Origin: JANMEB01 sp041740495 | Lineage (GTDB): Bacteria; Planctomycetota; Planctomycetia; Pirellulales; Pirellulaceae | Reading direction: 5' to 3' | Assembly: GCA_041740495.1 (NCBI GenBank) | Contig: JBGSLW010000201.1 | Span: 1-8,887 of the forward strand | Length of the DNA: 8,887 bases | In this document: positions 1 through 6,625 of the stretch, piece by piece | Numbering within the stretch: the first letter of the stretch is position 1 | Layout of the letters: every line of letters begins with the position of its first letter | Position numbers and translations under genes: made by a program | Notes under the pieces: model-generated | Databases searched by the model: none | Told to the model about the DNA's origin: nothing | Seen by the model: only the letters and a program-made list of their open reading frames with translations

Positions 1-1
1 C

Positions 2-1972
2 GCGACTTCGCGCGAGGCCGCGCAGGCCGTTCCGAATATGCCGCAGCCGGCGTGGTGGGATGGGCCGCTGTACCAGTTGGCCAGTCGTTCGGCTGGAACA
101 TCGGCGACCGTGCGGAATTACTTGCTGGCGTCGGCGAACGAGAACCCGGCGACTCGGCAACGGGCTTACCACAGCGTCACCGCCGGCACCCCGCTCGATC
201 CCCAATCCGGACTGACCAACGAATTGATCTTGCGGGTGCTGTTGAGCGAGCCGGACCTCCCGCTATTGACGCAGACCTTGACCGGAATGTTGGAGAGTTT
301 GGACGAGCCGCCGGATCTTCCGTCGGTCGGGCAGTATCTGGTGGCGCGGAATAACCTGGAGCTCTGGAAATTGGCCGGCCAGCAGTTGACGACCGGACAA
401 TTGGAGCGGGACTCGACCGCAGGAAAGCTGGTCGCGTCCCTGCACGAGAACGTGGCGGGCCTGACTCCGGCGATCTTGTCGGAGCGCTACCTGGCGGCGG
501 TCGCAGCTTGGGCCAGCCGTCATCCGCGGAACGCGGCGTCGTTTTTGGTGCAAGCGCCGTTCCCGAGCGAGGTCGGGCAGTCGGCAGCGTTCAGCGAAGC
601 GACGTTCGCCGTGTTGGAGGCGGACATCGAAACGTGGCGCACGTTGCGGCCGGTTCTGGTGCGGTTGATCGCCACCGGGGAAACGACGAGTCTCATCCCC
701 TGGTTGGACTGGATCGATGCAGGTCGCGATACCGAACTGGCCGGCTTCCTGGCAGAACAACTGGCGGATCGGTTGGAAATCCGACTTGAATCGCGCGACG
801 TGGCGGGGTGGCGAGCGGAGCTCCAGCGGGTGCTCGTTCCCCCCTCGCCGTTGGAGCAGAATTTGGAAGCGCGGAGAATCAAGTTGCTTCGCCGCATTCA
901 GGAATTGCGTCGCCGACCGTACTCGCTGGAGACGCAGACGCAGTCGATCGCCAACGAAGCCTATCTGGCGACCTTGGCCTGGTGCTGGTGGTGCTGCCAG
1001 CGATCGGGCCAGAACGAGTTCGGGCCGTTCGATGCGTTGTTGGAACAAAATGTGCGGGAGTTGGCCCGGACGTCGAGTCCCGACCGACCGACCGGAACGA
1101 TGTTGCGGCAGGCCCATCGGTTGGCGACGGCGGTCGATCGAGATGCGTATCTGGCGGCGTTGGCCCGGTTGGGGGACAGTGCGGCGGGGGATTCCCCCAA
1201 GCTCCAGGCGCTCCAGCAACTCGCCGCCGTCGCCGATCGATTCCCCGATATCGACAGTGAAGACGCGGACCGCATCGTCCGCTATGTGTTGGCCGCCCGC
1301 GATCAAGATCTCAGCGAAGTGGAGGGCGCGCTGTGGGCGATGCGGCATTGGCCGACGCTCATCTTGACTCTGTTCGATGCGTTCGAGGCCGCTCCCGCCG
1401 ACGCGCCGCGGGCCGCATTGATCTTGCGCACCGTCGTCCCCTCCGCGTTTCCTGAACCGGGAAAGACGCCTCCCAGGTCGGTCGTCGCTCGCGCCGTGCT
1501 TCAATTCCTGATCCGCGGGCTAGGCGATTCCCTGCAGGCGTCGTCGGGCGTGCAAGCGCGACCGTGGGGCCGATTGGAGCTGTATTTTCTGGAGCTGATC
1601 CAGACCCGGGCGGCGATGACCGATCTGGCGTTTGGCCGCACAGCTGCCGGAAACCCCGAATTCGAGTTGAATCGACTGCAGCGCGAGGTCATCGAGGCCC
1701 TGTTGGCCGGCGCCGCAGCGGAACCCGAGCAGCTGGAACCTGTACGCCGGCGCTTGGAACTGGCTTGGCGCCAGGATTCCAGTCTCGCCCGGGCAGCGTT
1801 ACTGGAGCGCGTGCTGCTGGAATTGGTCGCGGTGGCTCAAAGGATGCGGCCGGAGCACCTTGTCGAACTCCAAGGGAAACTCGATGCGACGTCGCGCGTC
1901 CCGGATTTGCTGTTGGAGGTCGAAACAAACCTGGTCGATGGGATGGTCGGCGAAAATGCCATTCGACAGTGA
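2..1972 (+). CDS. Large helical protein of unknown function, 5' end outside the window
   Basis: I do not recognise this protein. The frame is open from base 2 to the TGA at 1970-1972. The first ATG is at 38, but nothing like a Shine-Dalgarno precedes it and the twelve codons before it (ending AVPN) read on without a stop, so the true start probably lies left of the window. The visible 644-656 residues are rich in Leu, Ala, Arg and Glu, have no obvious signal peptide or membrane segment in the visible part, and read as many amphipathic helices, as in a helical-repeat or scaffold protein. An odd Trp/Cys cluster (WCWWCC) lies near residues 315-320, counted from ATG 38. The codons are GC-rich with frequent TTG leucine. 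The next gene on the same strand follows after 161 nt that include a REP-like palindrome, so co-transcription is possible but not shown. Confidence 0.8.
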   Translation, partial: ATSREAAQAVPNMPQPAWWDGPLYQLASRSAGTSATVRNYLLASANENPATRQRAYHSVTAGTPLDPQSGLTNELILRVLLSEPDLPLLTQTLTGMLESLDEPPDLPSVGQYLVARNNLELWKLAGQQLTTGQLERDSTAGKLVASLHENVAGLTPAILSERYLAAVAAWASRHPRNAASFLVQAPFPSEVGQSAAFSEATFAVLEADIETWRTLRPVLVRLIATGETTSLIPWLDWIDAGRDTELAGFLAEQLADRLEIRLESRDVAGWRAELQRVLVPPSPLEQNLEARRIKLLRRIQELRRRPYSLETQTQSIANEAYLATLAWCWWCCQRSGQNEFGPFDALLEQNVRELARTSSPDRPTGTMLRQAHRLATAVDRDAYLAALARLGDSAAGDSPKLQALQQLAAVADRFPDIDSEDADRIVRYVLAARDQDLSEVEGALWAMRHWPTLILTLFDAFEAAPADAPRAALILRTVVPSAFPEPGKTPPRSVVARAVLQFLIRGLGDSLQASSGVQARPWGRLELYFLELIQTRAAMTDLAFGRTAAGNPEFELNRLQREVIEALLAGAAAEPEQLEPVRRRLELAWRQDSSLARAALLERVLLELVAVAQRMRPEHLVELQGKLDATSRVPDLLLEVETNLVDGMVGENAIRQ

Positions 1973-2006
1973 CGATGACCATGGTCAGGGAGCCGCCCAT
2001 TGAAAA

Positions 2007-2084
2007 ATCAGCCGCCTGGCGCGAGCCTGCGGTTTCAGGCTTTGCACAATTCAAAAAACCGCAGGCTAGCGCCAGGCGGCTGAT
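2007..2084. repeat. REP-like inverted-repeat pair, copy 1
   Basis: Two 29-nt arms face each other (2007-2035 and 2056-2084) around a 20-nt loop. They are complementary at 28 of 29 positions. The arm core is AGCCGCCTGGCGC, and the right arm contains CCGCAGGCTAGCGCC. Each arm can also fold alone: CCGC pairs with GCGG and GGC with GCC around a TAGC loop, the architecture of REP units. The same arm recurs at 3920-3997 (as a pair) and at 7670-7698 (single). This copy lies 34 nt after the stop of the upstream gene and 49 nt before the next start. There is no T-tract after it, so it is not a classic terminator; in RNA it would be a long hairpin that could affect processing or stability. Confidence 0.9.
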
Positions 2085-2123
2085 ACTGGGTGTGGTCCGG
2101 AGTCTGCCTGAGCAGTTCCGGCA

Positions 2124-2130
2124 AGAGGAG
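2124..2130 (+). promoter_or_regulatory. Ribosome binding site of the secreted-protein gene
   Basis: The AGAGGAG purine run lies three bases before ATG 2134. The spacing is short for AGGAG, but AAGAGG just upstream is five bases away. This site and the signal peptide that begins at the ATG fix the start, although the frame is open much further upstream. Confidence 0.7.
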
Positions 2131-2133
2131 CAA

Positions 2134-3045
2134 ATGAAAAACGCATTTTTGGGCGCCTGGGCGATCGCTGTTTGGGGAATGGGGGCCCTACTGGGGTTGG
2201 GCCTCGGGCCGGCGCGGGGCGATGTGTTGGTGCCGCGATCCGGGCCGCCTCTGGTGGGGCGGATGGTCGAACGGAATGCGCGGGAGATCGTATTCCGCGA
2301 GCGCGTCGAGCCGGGCAAATACGTCGAGCGGCGGCTCTCGGTCGACCAGTTGTTGACGGTGGTCGTGACGATCGATGAGGCGCGGCTGCAGGCGCTTTCC
2401 CCGGAGCGACCTCAGGAGTATGGGTCGTTGGCCGAGGAATTGGCGTTGATGGCGAACGACCTGGAAGCGCGGGACCTGGCGATTCGCCTGAGCCTACTCG
2501 CGGCCCGCTGGGGGGAGGATGAAGTCCGCCACCGAGCGCTCTTGCAGCTCGTCCACCTGGCTCGCACGCCCGAAGAGGAGGTTCGATTTCGGTCGCTGGC
2601 GTACCTGGTCGAACCCGGTATCGAGAGCGCCGTGTTGGATGCTCGCCGCCAAATCCGTCCCCCGCCCGGGGCGGAGGAATTGCGCGCCGTGCTTCAGGTG
2701 GTGCAAGCGTTGCGGCAAGGGAAGAACGCTGCCGCCCAGGCCCAATTGCAGCAGTCGCCGATCCAAACCGCGCTCGAGCCTTGGTCCGAGATATGCTCGC
2801 TCGAGCAACTCCAGCGATTCGCCACGACCCGCCAACGATCGGGGGAGGAACTATTGCAGTTGCTCCGACTGGAGTATGCCCTTCGCCAGAGTCTCTTCGG
2901 CTGGCCGGAACCGCTCGGGGATGACTCGTGGGGATCGGAAATCGAAAACGCGACGGTGTTTCAACCGACCTGGGACAACGTCAGCGAATTCCGCACGGAG
3001 GAAAATCAATATGTCGATGGGCAGTGGCGCTCCCAGCGGCGTTGA
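2134..3045 (+). CDS. Predicted exported protein with an N-terminal DVLV-type beta module, function unknown
   Basis: The protein has 303 residues. It opens with a clear Sec signal peptide: Lys at 2, a hydrophobic stretch from about 4 to 25, and a likely cleavage after PARG (residue 29), leaving a mature N-terminus at DVLVPRSG. Residues 30-80 (DVLVPRSGPPLVGRMVE, then EIVFRERVEPGKYVERRLS) look like a small beta-rich module often seen at the start of exported planctomycete proteins; this is my recognition of a pattern, not a domain hit. From about residue 85 the chain is helical and rich in Glu, Leu, Arg and Gln, ending with an acidic/aromatic stretch (TWDNVSEFRTEENQY). No catalytic motif is visible. 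Start chosen at ATG 2134 for its RBS and signal peptide. It follows the large helical gene in the same direction and converges with the metalloprotease, 33 nt apart. Confidence 0.8.
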   Translation: MKNAFLGAWAIAVWGMGALLGLGLGPARGDVLVPRSGPPLVGRMVERNAREIVFRERVEPGKYVERRLSVDQLLTVVVTIDEARLQALSPERPQEYGSLAEELALMANDLEARDLAIRLSLLAARWGEDEVRHRALLQLVHLARTPEEEVRFRSLAYLVEPGIESAVLDARRQIRPPPGAEELRAVLQVVQALRQGKNAAAQAQLQQSPIQTALEPWSEICSLEQLQRFATTRQRSGEELLQLLRLEYALRQSLFGWPEPLGDDSWGSEIENATVFQPTWDNVSEFRTEENQYVDGQWRSQRR

Positions 3046-3078
3046 GTGCCCCGCCGGTCAAGGCGAGCGCCGCGTTCG

Positions 3079-3663
3079 CTAGGCGTACTTTGCAAAGAAC
3101 GCATGCCCGAACGCCTCCACTTGAAACTTGAAAAGGAATGTGCGCCCGTCGGCTTCGTGCATCAGGTTCCCGGCGGTTTCGTTGTGGCTCGGATCCGGGT
3201 AGAGCACCGCATGACCCATCTCGTGGAGGATCGTCATCTTGTCCTTCATCGACTCCGCCGACATTGAGATTAAGCAGGCCGGAGACGCCGCGCCGACCTT
3301 GGTGCTGTGGGGCGTGATACCTAAGCCCGTGGCATCGAACTGGCAGAAGATGATGGGGACGACAAACGGATACCCAGGCGCCCGGTTCTTGATCAGGTCG
3401 TTGACATCCTCTCTCAACTTCTTGTACGCCTCCTTGGTATCGCGGATGGGTTTGTCATAGGGCTTGACGATCAGGGAATTCATTGACGATTTGCCGCCGC
3501 CAGGGGGCCAAACGCTCAGGCCGATGTTGTACTTGTCGAGCAGTTCTTCGGCCGCGGCGAAGTTCTCCATGTCGTTGAATTTTTTGTATGTCGGCAGGTA
3601 GACCGCGGCCGCCTGCAAAATCACCCGCTTGTCCAGTCGGTAGTTTCGATCGGTGTCCGACAT
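3079..3663 (-). CDS. Putative zinc metalloprotease (HExxH, Met-turn-like), metzincin-like
   Basis: The protein has 194 residues. The catalytic signature is HEMGH at 147-151: two His zinc ligands and Glu148 as general base. It is followed by a candidate third ligand, Asp157 (HExxHxxxxxD spacing, as in snapalysin-type metzincins) or His160, and by GNLM at 165-168, which resembles the metzincin Met-turn. The Gly usual after the second His in metzincins is Leu154 here. There is no signal peptide or membrane segment, so the enzyme appears cytosolic, which is unusual for metzincin-like proteases. The N-terminal 90 residues are Lys-rich and helical and I do not recognise them. Start ATG 3661-3663 is supported by AGGGGG seven bases upstream. 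The substrate is unknown. Lys/Asn content is higher than in neighbouring genes, which may reflect later acquisition. The gene stands alone, convergent with the exported-protein gene. Confidence 0.8.
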   Translation of the reverse strand: MSDTDRNYRLDKRVILQAAAVYLPTYKKFNDMENFAAAEELLDKYNIGLSVWPPGGGKSSMNSLIVKPYDKPIRDTKEAYKKLREDVNDLIKNRAPGYPFVVPIIFCQFDATGLGITPHSTKVGAASPACLISMSAESMKDKMTILHEMGHAVLYPDPSHNETAGNLMHEADGRTFLFKFQVEAFGHAFFAKYA

Positions 3664-3670
3664 CGTGTTG

Positions 3671-3676
3671 CCCCCT
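3671..3676 (-). promoter_or_regulatory. Ribosome binding site of the metalloprotease gene
   Basis: Read on the minus strand this is AGGGGG, seven bases before the ATG at 3663. It supports that start. Confidence 0.6.
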
Positions 3677-3881
3677 GTGGTGCTTAACAGCCTCGAAGGA
3701 TCGCCATCCCCGCGTTGGGATTTCGATCACCACCCCAAACGACACCGGCATTCTACCGCGCGCCGGCGGCTTGCGCGTCACACTTCTGCGTACGTGACCA
3801 TTACCAGCTCGACGCGCCAAGGTTGAGATGTGCGTTTCGGCATTTGTTTGCTGATCGCCCTACAATTTCAGCCAAAATACG
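3677..3881. other. Non-coding spacer upstream of the metalloprotease gene
   Basis: I see no convincing gene here on either strand. On the minus strand a TAGAAT hexamer (3755-3750) could be a -10 box for the metalloprotease gene, but no good -35 box lies 16-18 nt upstream of it. The region becomes more AT-rich toward 3840-3881, just before the nested repeat at 3882. It may be the original promoter region of the decayed sigma factor gene, but that is conjecture. Confidence 0.35.
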
Positions 3882-4014
3882 AGGCTTCGTCCCAAAACAC
3901 AGTTTCGCGTCCCATTGAGATCAGCCGCATGGCGCTCGCCTGCGGTTTCGTCGCGCACACAACACCGGAAACCGCAGGCTAGCGCCATGCGGCTGATGTT
4001 TCGGGACAAAGCCT
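3882..4014. repeat. REP-like inverted-repeat pair, copy 2, with an outer inverted repeat
   Basis: The inner arms (3920-3948 and 3969-3997, 29 nt each) match at 28 of 29 complementary positions around a 20-nt loop, the same loop length as copy 1. Each arm folds alone, with CCGCAGGC pairing with GCC-A-TGCGG around TAGC and one bulged A. An outer pair of 17-nt arms (3882-3898, AGGCTTCGTCCCAAAAC; 3998-4014, GTTTCGGGACAAAGCCT) is complementary at 15 of 17 positions. The right outer arm abuts the right inner arm, while 21 nt separate the left ones. The whole looks like a small mobile palindromic element. It ends about 60 nt before the first recognisable sigma factor residues. Confidence 0.88.
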
Positions 4015-4071
4015 AGCTCGCCGCGCGAGTCCACTGCGGGCACCGGGTCGAAATCGCCGGATCCCTCGAAC

Positions 4072-4376
4072 GATTCCGCCAGATCGTTTGACGACGAATA
4101 GGAATTAGTGCGCCACGACCGATTGGGGGATGTCGCAGCGGCGGAACAATTGGTGGCCTCGTATGAGCCACAGATTCGCCGCTACGCGTACGTCCGGCGC
4201 AGCAATCTCTGCCCGAGGAAATCGCTGAACTGAGTGAGTTGCATGAGCGATTGCTCAGTCGGTTGTCAGCGGAAGCTCGCTGGATGGCGGAACAGCGATT
4301 GGCCGGTTCCAATTGGGCCGAGATTGCCCAGTCCTTGCAGGTGACTGCGGAGGGCTTACCTGCGCAGCGAGCTTTT
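4072..4376 (+). pseudogene. Decayed ECF-type RNA polymerase sigma factor gene
   Basis: Two pieces of an ECF sigma factor are legible in different frames. In the first (codons in phase with 4108) one reads SFDDE, a TAG stop at 4099-4101, then ELVRHDRLGDVAAAEQLV and SYEPQIRRYAYVRR up to about 4200. This resembles the N-terminal part of region 2. In the second frame (4212-4376) one reads EEIAELSELHERLLSRLSAE, then MAEQRLAGSNWAEIAQSL, then TAEGLPAQRAF. This is the region 4 helix-turn-helix of planctomycete ECF factors, where WAEIA is typical. About 100 residues of regions 2 and 3 expected in a protein of roughly 190 residues are missing between them, and the 3' end runs into the rplQ stop region. 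A stop, a frameshift, a deletion and a lost end make a functional product very unlikely. The call rests on remembered family sequence, not a search. Confidence 0.72.
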
Positions 4377-4391
4377 TGCTGTACGAAAAGC

Positions 4392-5015
4392 TTACTCGGC
4401 CGCTTCGCTGCTGTCGCTGGCGAATTCGGGGCGAGGGGCGGGGGTTGCCTTGCTGATGCGGTCGCGGACTCCGACGAATTCCAGAATGGCTCGGTCGCCG
4501 GCGTCTCCCAGGCGGGTCGTCGCCAGGCGGAGGACGCGGGTGTAGCCGCCGTTCCGATCGACATAGCGCGGGGCGATTTCATCGAACAGCAGGCGGACGG
4601 CGTCTTTGTTACGCAGCAGGCGGAAGACCTGGCGTTTGGCGTTGACCACTGGGGCCATCGCGGCGGCCCATTGCTTCCAGCGATCGCTCTTCCGCCACTT
4701 CAGCCATTGTTCGCTATTGCGTTCGGCGTCCGTTTGGAATTGGGCGGCTTGGTCCTGATGGGGCAACGATTTCTTGGCGACGGTAATGCAGCGCTCGACG
4801 TAGGATCGCAGTTCCTTGGCTTTGGGAAGGGTGGTGACGATCCGTCCCTTGACCGCCGGCGGCTTGACCGGAGTCTTGCCGTCGGATTGGAAGAGTCCCT
4901 CGTAGTGATCGTCGCTCCGCTCCGTGAGGATCAAGCAGGAGGTCATGTTGGCGAACATCGCCTTGCGGTGGCTGGAGCTACGTCCCAGTCGCCGGCCGAT
5001 TCGTTTGTGACGCAT
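4392..5015 (-). CDS. rplQ: 50S ribosomal protein L17, enlarged
   Basis: L17 is a protein of the large ribosomal subunit located near the exit tunnel. The N-terminus (MRHKRIGRRLGRSSSHRKAM) and the later blocks VTTLPKAKELR (60-70) and RYVDRNGGYTRVLRLA (150-165), with GDAGDRAILEFV after them, are diagnostic. The protein is 207 residues, against roughly 120-130 in most bacteria. The excess is mainly two insertions relative to E. coli L17: about residues 33-58 (between TER and VTTLPK) and about 83-124, a Trp- and Gln-rich helical stretch containing EQWLKWRKSDRWKQW. The frame is intact, so these are lineage-specific expansions, not damage. It is the last gene of the operon, 86 nt after rpoA. ATG 5015 has no evident Shine-Dalgarno. 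Confidence 0.97.
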   Translation of the reverse strand: MRHKRIGRRLGRSSSHRKAMFANMTSCLILTERSDDHYEGLFQSDGKTPVKPPAVKGRIVTTLPKAKELRSYVERCITVAKKSLPHQDQAAQFQTDAERNSEQWLKWRKSDRWKQWAAAMAPVVNAKRQVFRLLRNKDAVRLLFDEIAPRYVDRNGGYTRVLRLATTRLGDAGDRAILEFVGVRDRISKATPAPRPEFASDSSEAAE

Positions 5016-5062
5016 GGCAATTCAACTAGCGGAAAAAGGGGGAGTTGGGATGTTGTGGACTC

Positions 5063-5094
5063 GGGGGGAAAAGGGGGGGCGCAAGGGTTGGGGG
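5063..5094 (+). other. G-quadruplex motif in the rpoA-rplQ spacer
   Basis: The + strand carries four G runs of 6, 7, 3 and 5 (5063-5068, 5073-5079, 5085-5087, 5090-5094) with loops of 4, 5 and 2 nt. Another G5 run lies at 5038-5042. The operon is transcribed from the minus strand, so the G-rich strand is the template and the mRNA is C-rich here. Folding and any effect on rplQ expression are inference. Confidence 0.7.
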
Positions 5095-5101
5095 TGTGGC
5101 C

Positions 5102-6091
5102 TTAGTTCATTCCAGGGCCGGGTCCGACCCGCATCCCCAAGTGCAATCCCAATTCGCGCAACTTCTCGTTGACTTCGGCCAGCGTGGTCTCGCCGAAGTT
5201 GCGGACTTCCATCAACTGATCTTCGGTGCGTTGGACCAGGTCGCGGACCGTGGCGATCCGTTCGTGTTCCAGACAATTGTTGGCTCGCACGGAGAGCCGC
5301 AATTCGGAGACCGGCATGTTCAGTTTGGAATCGAGCATGGCGTTGAAGCCGCCCGAGGTCCGGGGCTGGGCGTGAACGCGGGGCCCCAAGTCGCTCATTT
5401 GGACAAACGGATTGAGGTGTTTACGGAGGATCTTGGCCGCCTCGACCAAGGCCATTTCGGGACGCACCGACCCGTCGGTCCAGATTTCCATCGTCAACTT
5501 GTCGTAGTTGGTTTTTTGACCGACCCGCGTTTCCTCGACCTGGTAGCGGACGCGCGTCACCGGGCTGAACACCGCATCGACGGGAATGATTCCGATCTCG
5601 TGATCCGACGCACTGTGTTCGGTCGCCGGCACGTAGCCGCGGCCGTTCTCGACCACCATTTCCATCATGAAGGGGACATCTTGGGTGAGCGTGGCCAGGA
5701 CGTGGTCCTTGTTGATCACTTCGACTTCGCCGCTGGTGGTCACGTCGGCGCCGGTGATCGGTCCGATCGAGTTCTTCTCGACGGTGATCACTTTCATCTG
5801 ATCGGAGTTGTTCTTGACGACCAGCGACTTGATGTTGAGGACGATCTCGGTGACATCTTCCATCACGCCTGGGATCGAAGAGAACTCGTGGTTCGCACCC
5901 CGAATCTTGATTTGGGTGACCGCACTCCCTTCCAGGCTGGAGAGCAGAACACGGCGGAGACTGTTGCCGACCGTGTTCCCGAAACCACGTTCGAACGGCT
6001 CGGCGAAAAACTTGCCGTAGGTCGAGGTCAACGATTCGCCTTCGCATTGCAGGGAGCTGGGCAATTCCAAGCCGCGCCATCGAATATGCAT
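5102..6091 (-). CDS. rpoA: DNA-directed RNA polymerase subunit alpha
   Basis: The alpha subunit dimerises to nucleate RNA polymerase assembly, and its C-terminal domain contacts promoter UP elements and activators. The protein has 329 residues. The N-terminal domain shows the dimerisation block GFGNTVGNSLRRVLLSSLEG (36-55). The C-terminal domain spans about 255-320, with SELRLSVRANNCLEHERI, DLVQRTEDQL and NFGETTLAEV. Residues equivalent to E. coli R265, N268 and G296 are kept (R269, N272, G300), while K298 is replaced by Thr (T302). The frame is open up to a TTG at 6241 that abuts the rpsK stop. I chose ATG 6091 because the protein then begins MHIRWRGLELP like other alpha subunits and GGAG lies seven bases upstream. 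The gap to rpsK is 150 nt, and no rpsD lies between them. Confidence 0.98.
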   Translation of the reverse strand: MHIRWRGLELPSSLQCEGESLTSTYGKFFAEPFERGFGNTVGNSLRRVLLSSLEGSAVTQIKIRGANHEFSSIPGVMEDVTEIVLNIKSLVVKNNSDQMKVITVEKNSIGPITGADVTTSGEVEVINKDHVLATLTQDVPFMMEMVVENGRGYVPATEHSASDHEIGIIPVDAVFSPVTRVRYQVEETRVGQKTNYDKLTMEIWTDGSVRPEMALVEAAKILRKHLNPFVQMSDLGPRVHAQPRTSGGFNAMLDSKLNMPVSELRLSVRANNCLEHERIATVRDLVQRTEDQLMEVRNFGETTLAEVNEKLRELGLHLGMRVGPGPGMN

Positions 6092-6098
6092 GAGGAAA

Positions 6099-6102
6099 CT
6101 CC
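6099..6102 (-). promoter_or_regulatory. Ribosome binding site that decides the rpoA start
   Basis: The minus strand reads GGAG, seven bases before ATG 6091. It favours this start over the in-frame TTG at 6241. Confidence 0.65.
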
Positions 6103-6241
6103 GGTGGGGGGGTGAGCGATGTACTGGGTGGACGACAAACAGGAGTTTGCGACTGGAGTTCGTCTCGACCAACCGGCCCTGGCGGAATGTGCGGCGGGTT
6201 CGAGGCCGCGCCGGCCGGGCCGCTGGGAGAGACCAGCGCAA

Positions 6242-6625
6242 TTACACGCGACGCTTCTTGCGGGGCCGGCAGCCGTTGTGGGGGATCGGCGTTCGGTCTT
6301 CGATCGTTTTGATATTCAGTCCGGCGGCCTGAAGAGCGGTAATCGCGCTTTCACGGCCGCTGCCAGGGCCTTTGACCCGGACCTCGACTTCTTTCATTCC
6401 CATTTTCATGGCCTTTTCCGCAGCCTGCTGGGCGGCGCACTGGCCCGCGAACGGAGTGCTCTTGCGGCTCCCCTTGAATCCGCAGGTCCCCGCACTGGAC
6501 CAACACAAGGTCTCACCTTTGTTGTCCGTGATCGTGACCGTGGTGTTGTTGAACGTCGCGTTGATATGTGCGACCCCAAAAGTCACGCTGCGGCGAACCC
6601 GCCGTTTTGTTTTTGCTGTAGTCAC
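6242..6625 (-). CDS. rpsK: 30S ribosomal protein S11, GTG start
   Basis: S11 is a platform protein of the small subunit, close to the E site and the 3' end of 16S rRNA. The protein has 127 residues, the usual length. It shows the family blocks FGVAHINATFNNTTVTITD (16-34), STPFAGQCAAQQAAEKAM (56-73), VRVKGPGSGRESAITALQ (82-99) and the C-terminal DRTPIPHNGCRPRKKRRV. The start codon is GTG at 6625-6623; the minus strand has AGGTGGAG about ten bases upstream, and no ATG is suitably placed. It is the third gene of the operon, 135 nt after rpsM and 150 nt before rpoA. In most bacteria rpsD follows here; it is absent. Confidence 0.98.
   Translation of the reverse strand: MTTAKTKRRVRRSVTFGVAHINATFNNTTVTITDNKGETLCWSSAGTCGFKGSRKSTPFAGQCAAQQAAEKAMKMGMKEVEVRVKGPGSGRESAITALQAAGLNIKTIEDRTPIPHNGCRPRKKRRV

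Noticed and set aside
263..1504. Long open frame on the minus strand (413 codons)
   Set aside because: It is antisense to the helical protein gene, with Arg/Gln/Pro-rich low-quality composition typical of a GC-rich shadow frame.
1564..2133. Upstream in-frame extension of the exported-protein gene
   Set aside because: It overlaps the large helical gene in another frame and crosses the palindrome. The signal peptide and ribosome binding site fix the start at 2134.
3861..3866. TACAAT resembling a -10 box on the + strand before the sigma relic
   Set aside because: No -35 hexamer sits at 16-18 nt; the nearest TTGAGA (3823-3828) is 32 nt away.
2007..4014. CRISPR-like repeats
   Set aside because: The repeats are palindromic REP-type arms almost 2 kb apart, not regularly spaced direct repeats with spacers, and no cas genes are present.
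4370..4392. Possible rho-independent terminator after rplQ (AGCTTTT / AAAAGCT, 9-nt loop)
   Set aside because: The stem is only 7 bp and mostly A:T, it overlaps the stop codon, and no T-tract follows on the minus strand.
5045..6115. Long open frame on the + strand opposite rpoA
   Set aside because: It is antisense to an unmistakable rpoA and its product is rich in His, Asp and Val, as expected of a shadow frame.
6092..6241. Longer rpoA beginning at TTG 6241
   Set aside because: The added 50 residues are Arg/Pro-rich and unlike any alpha subunit. The family start and a GGAG site point to ATG 6091.
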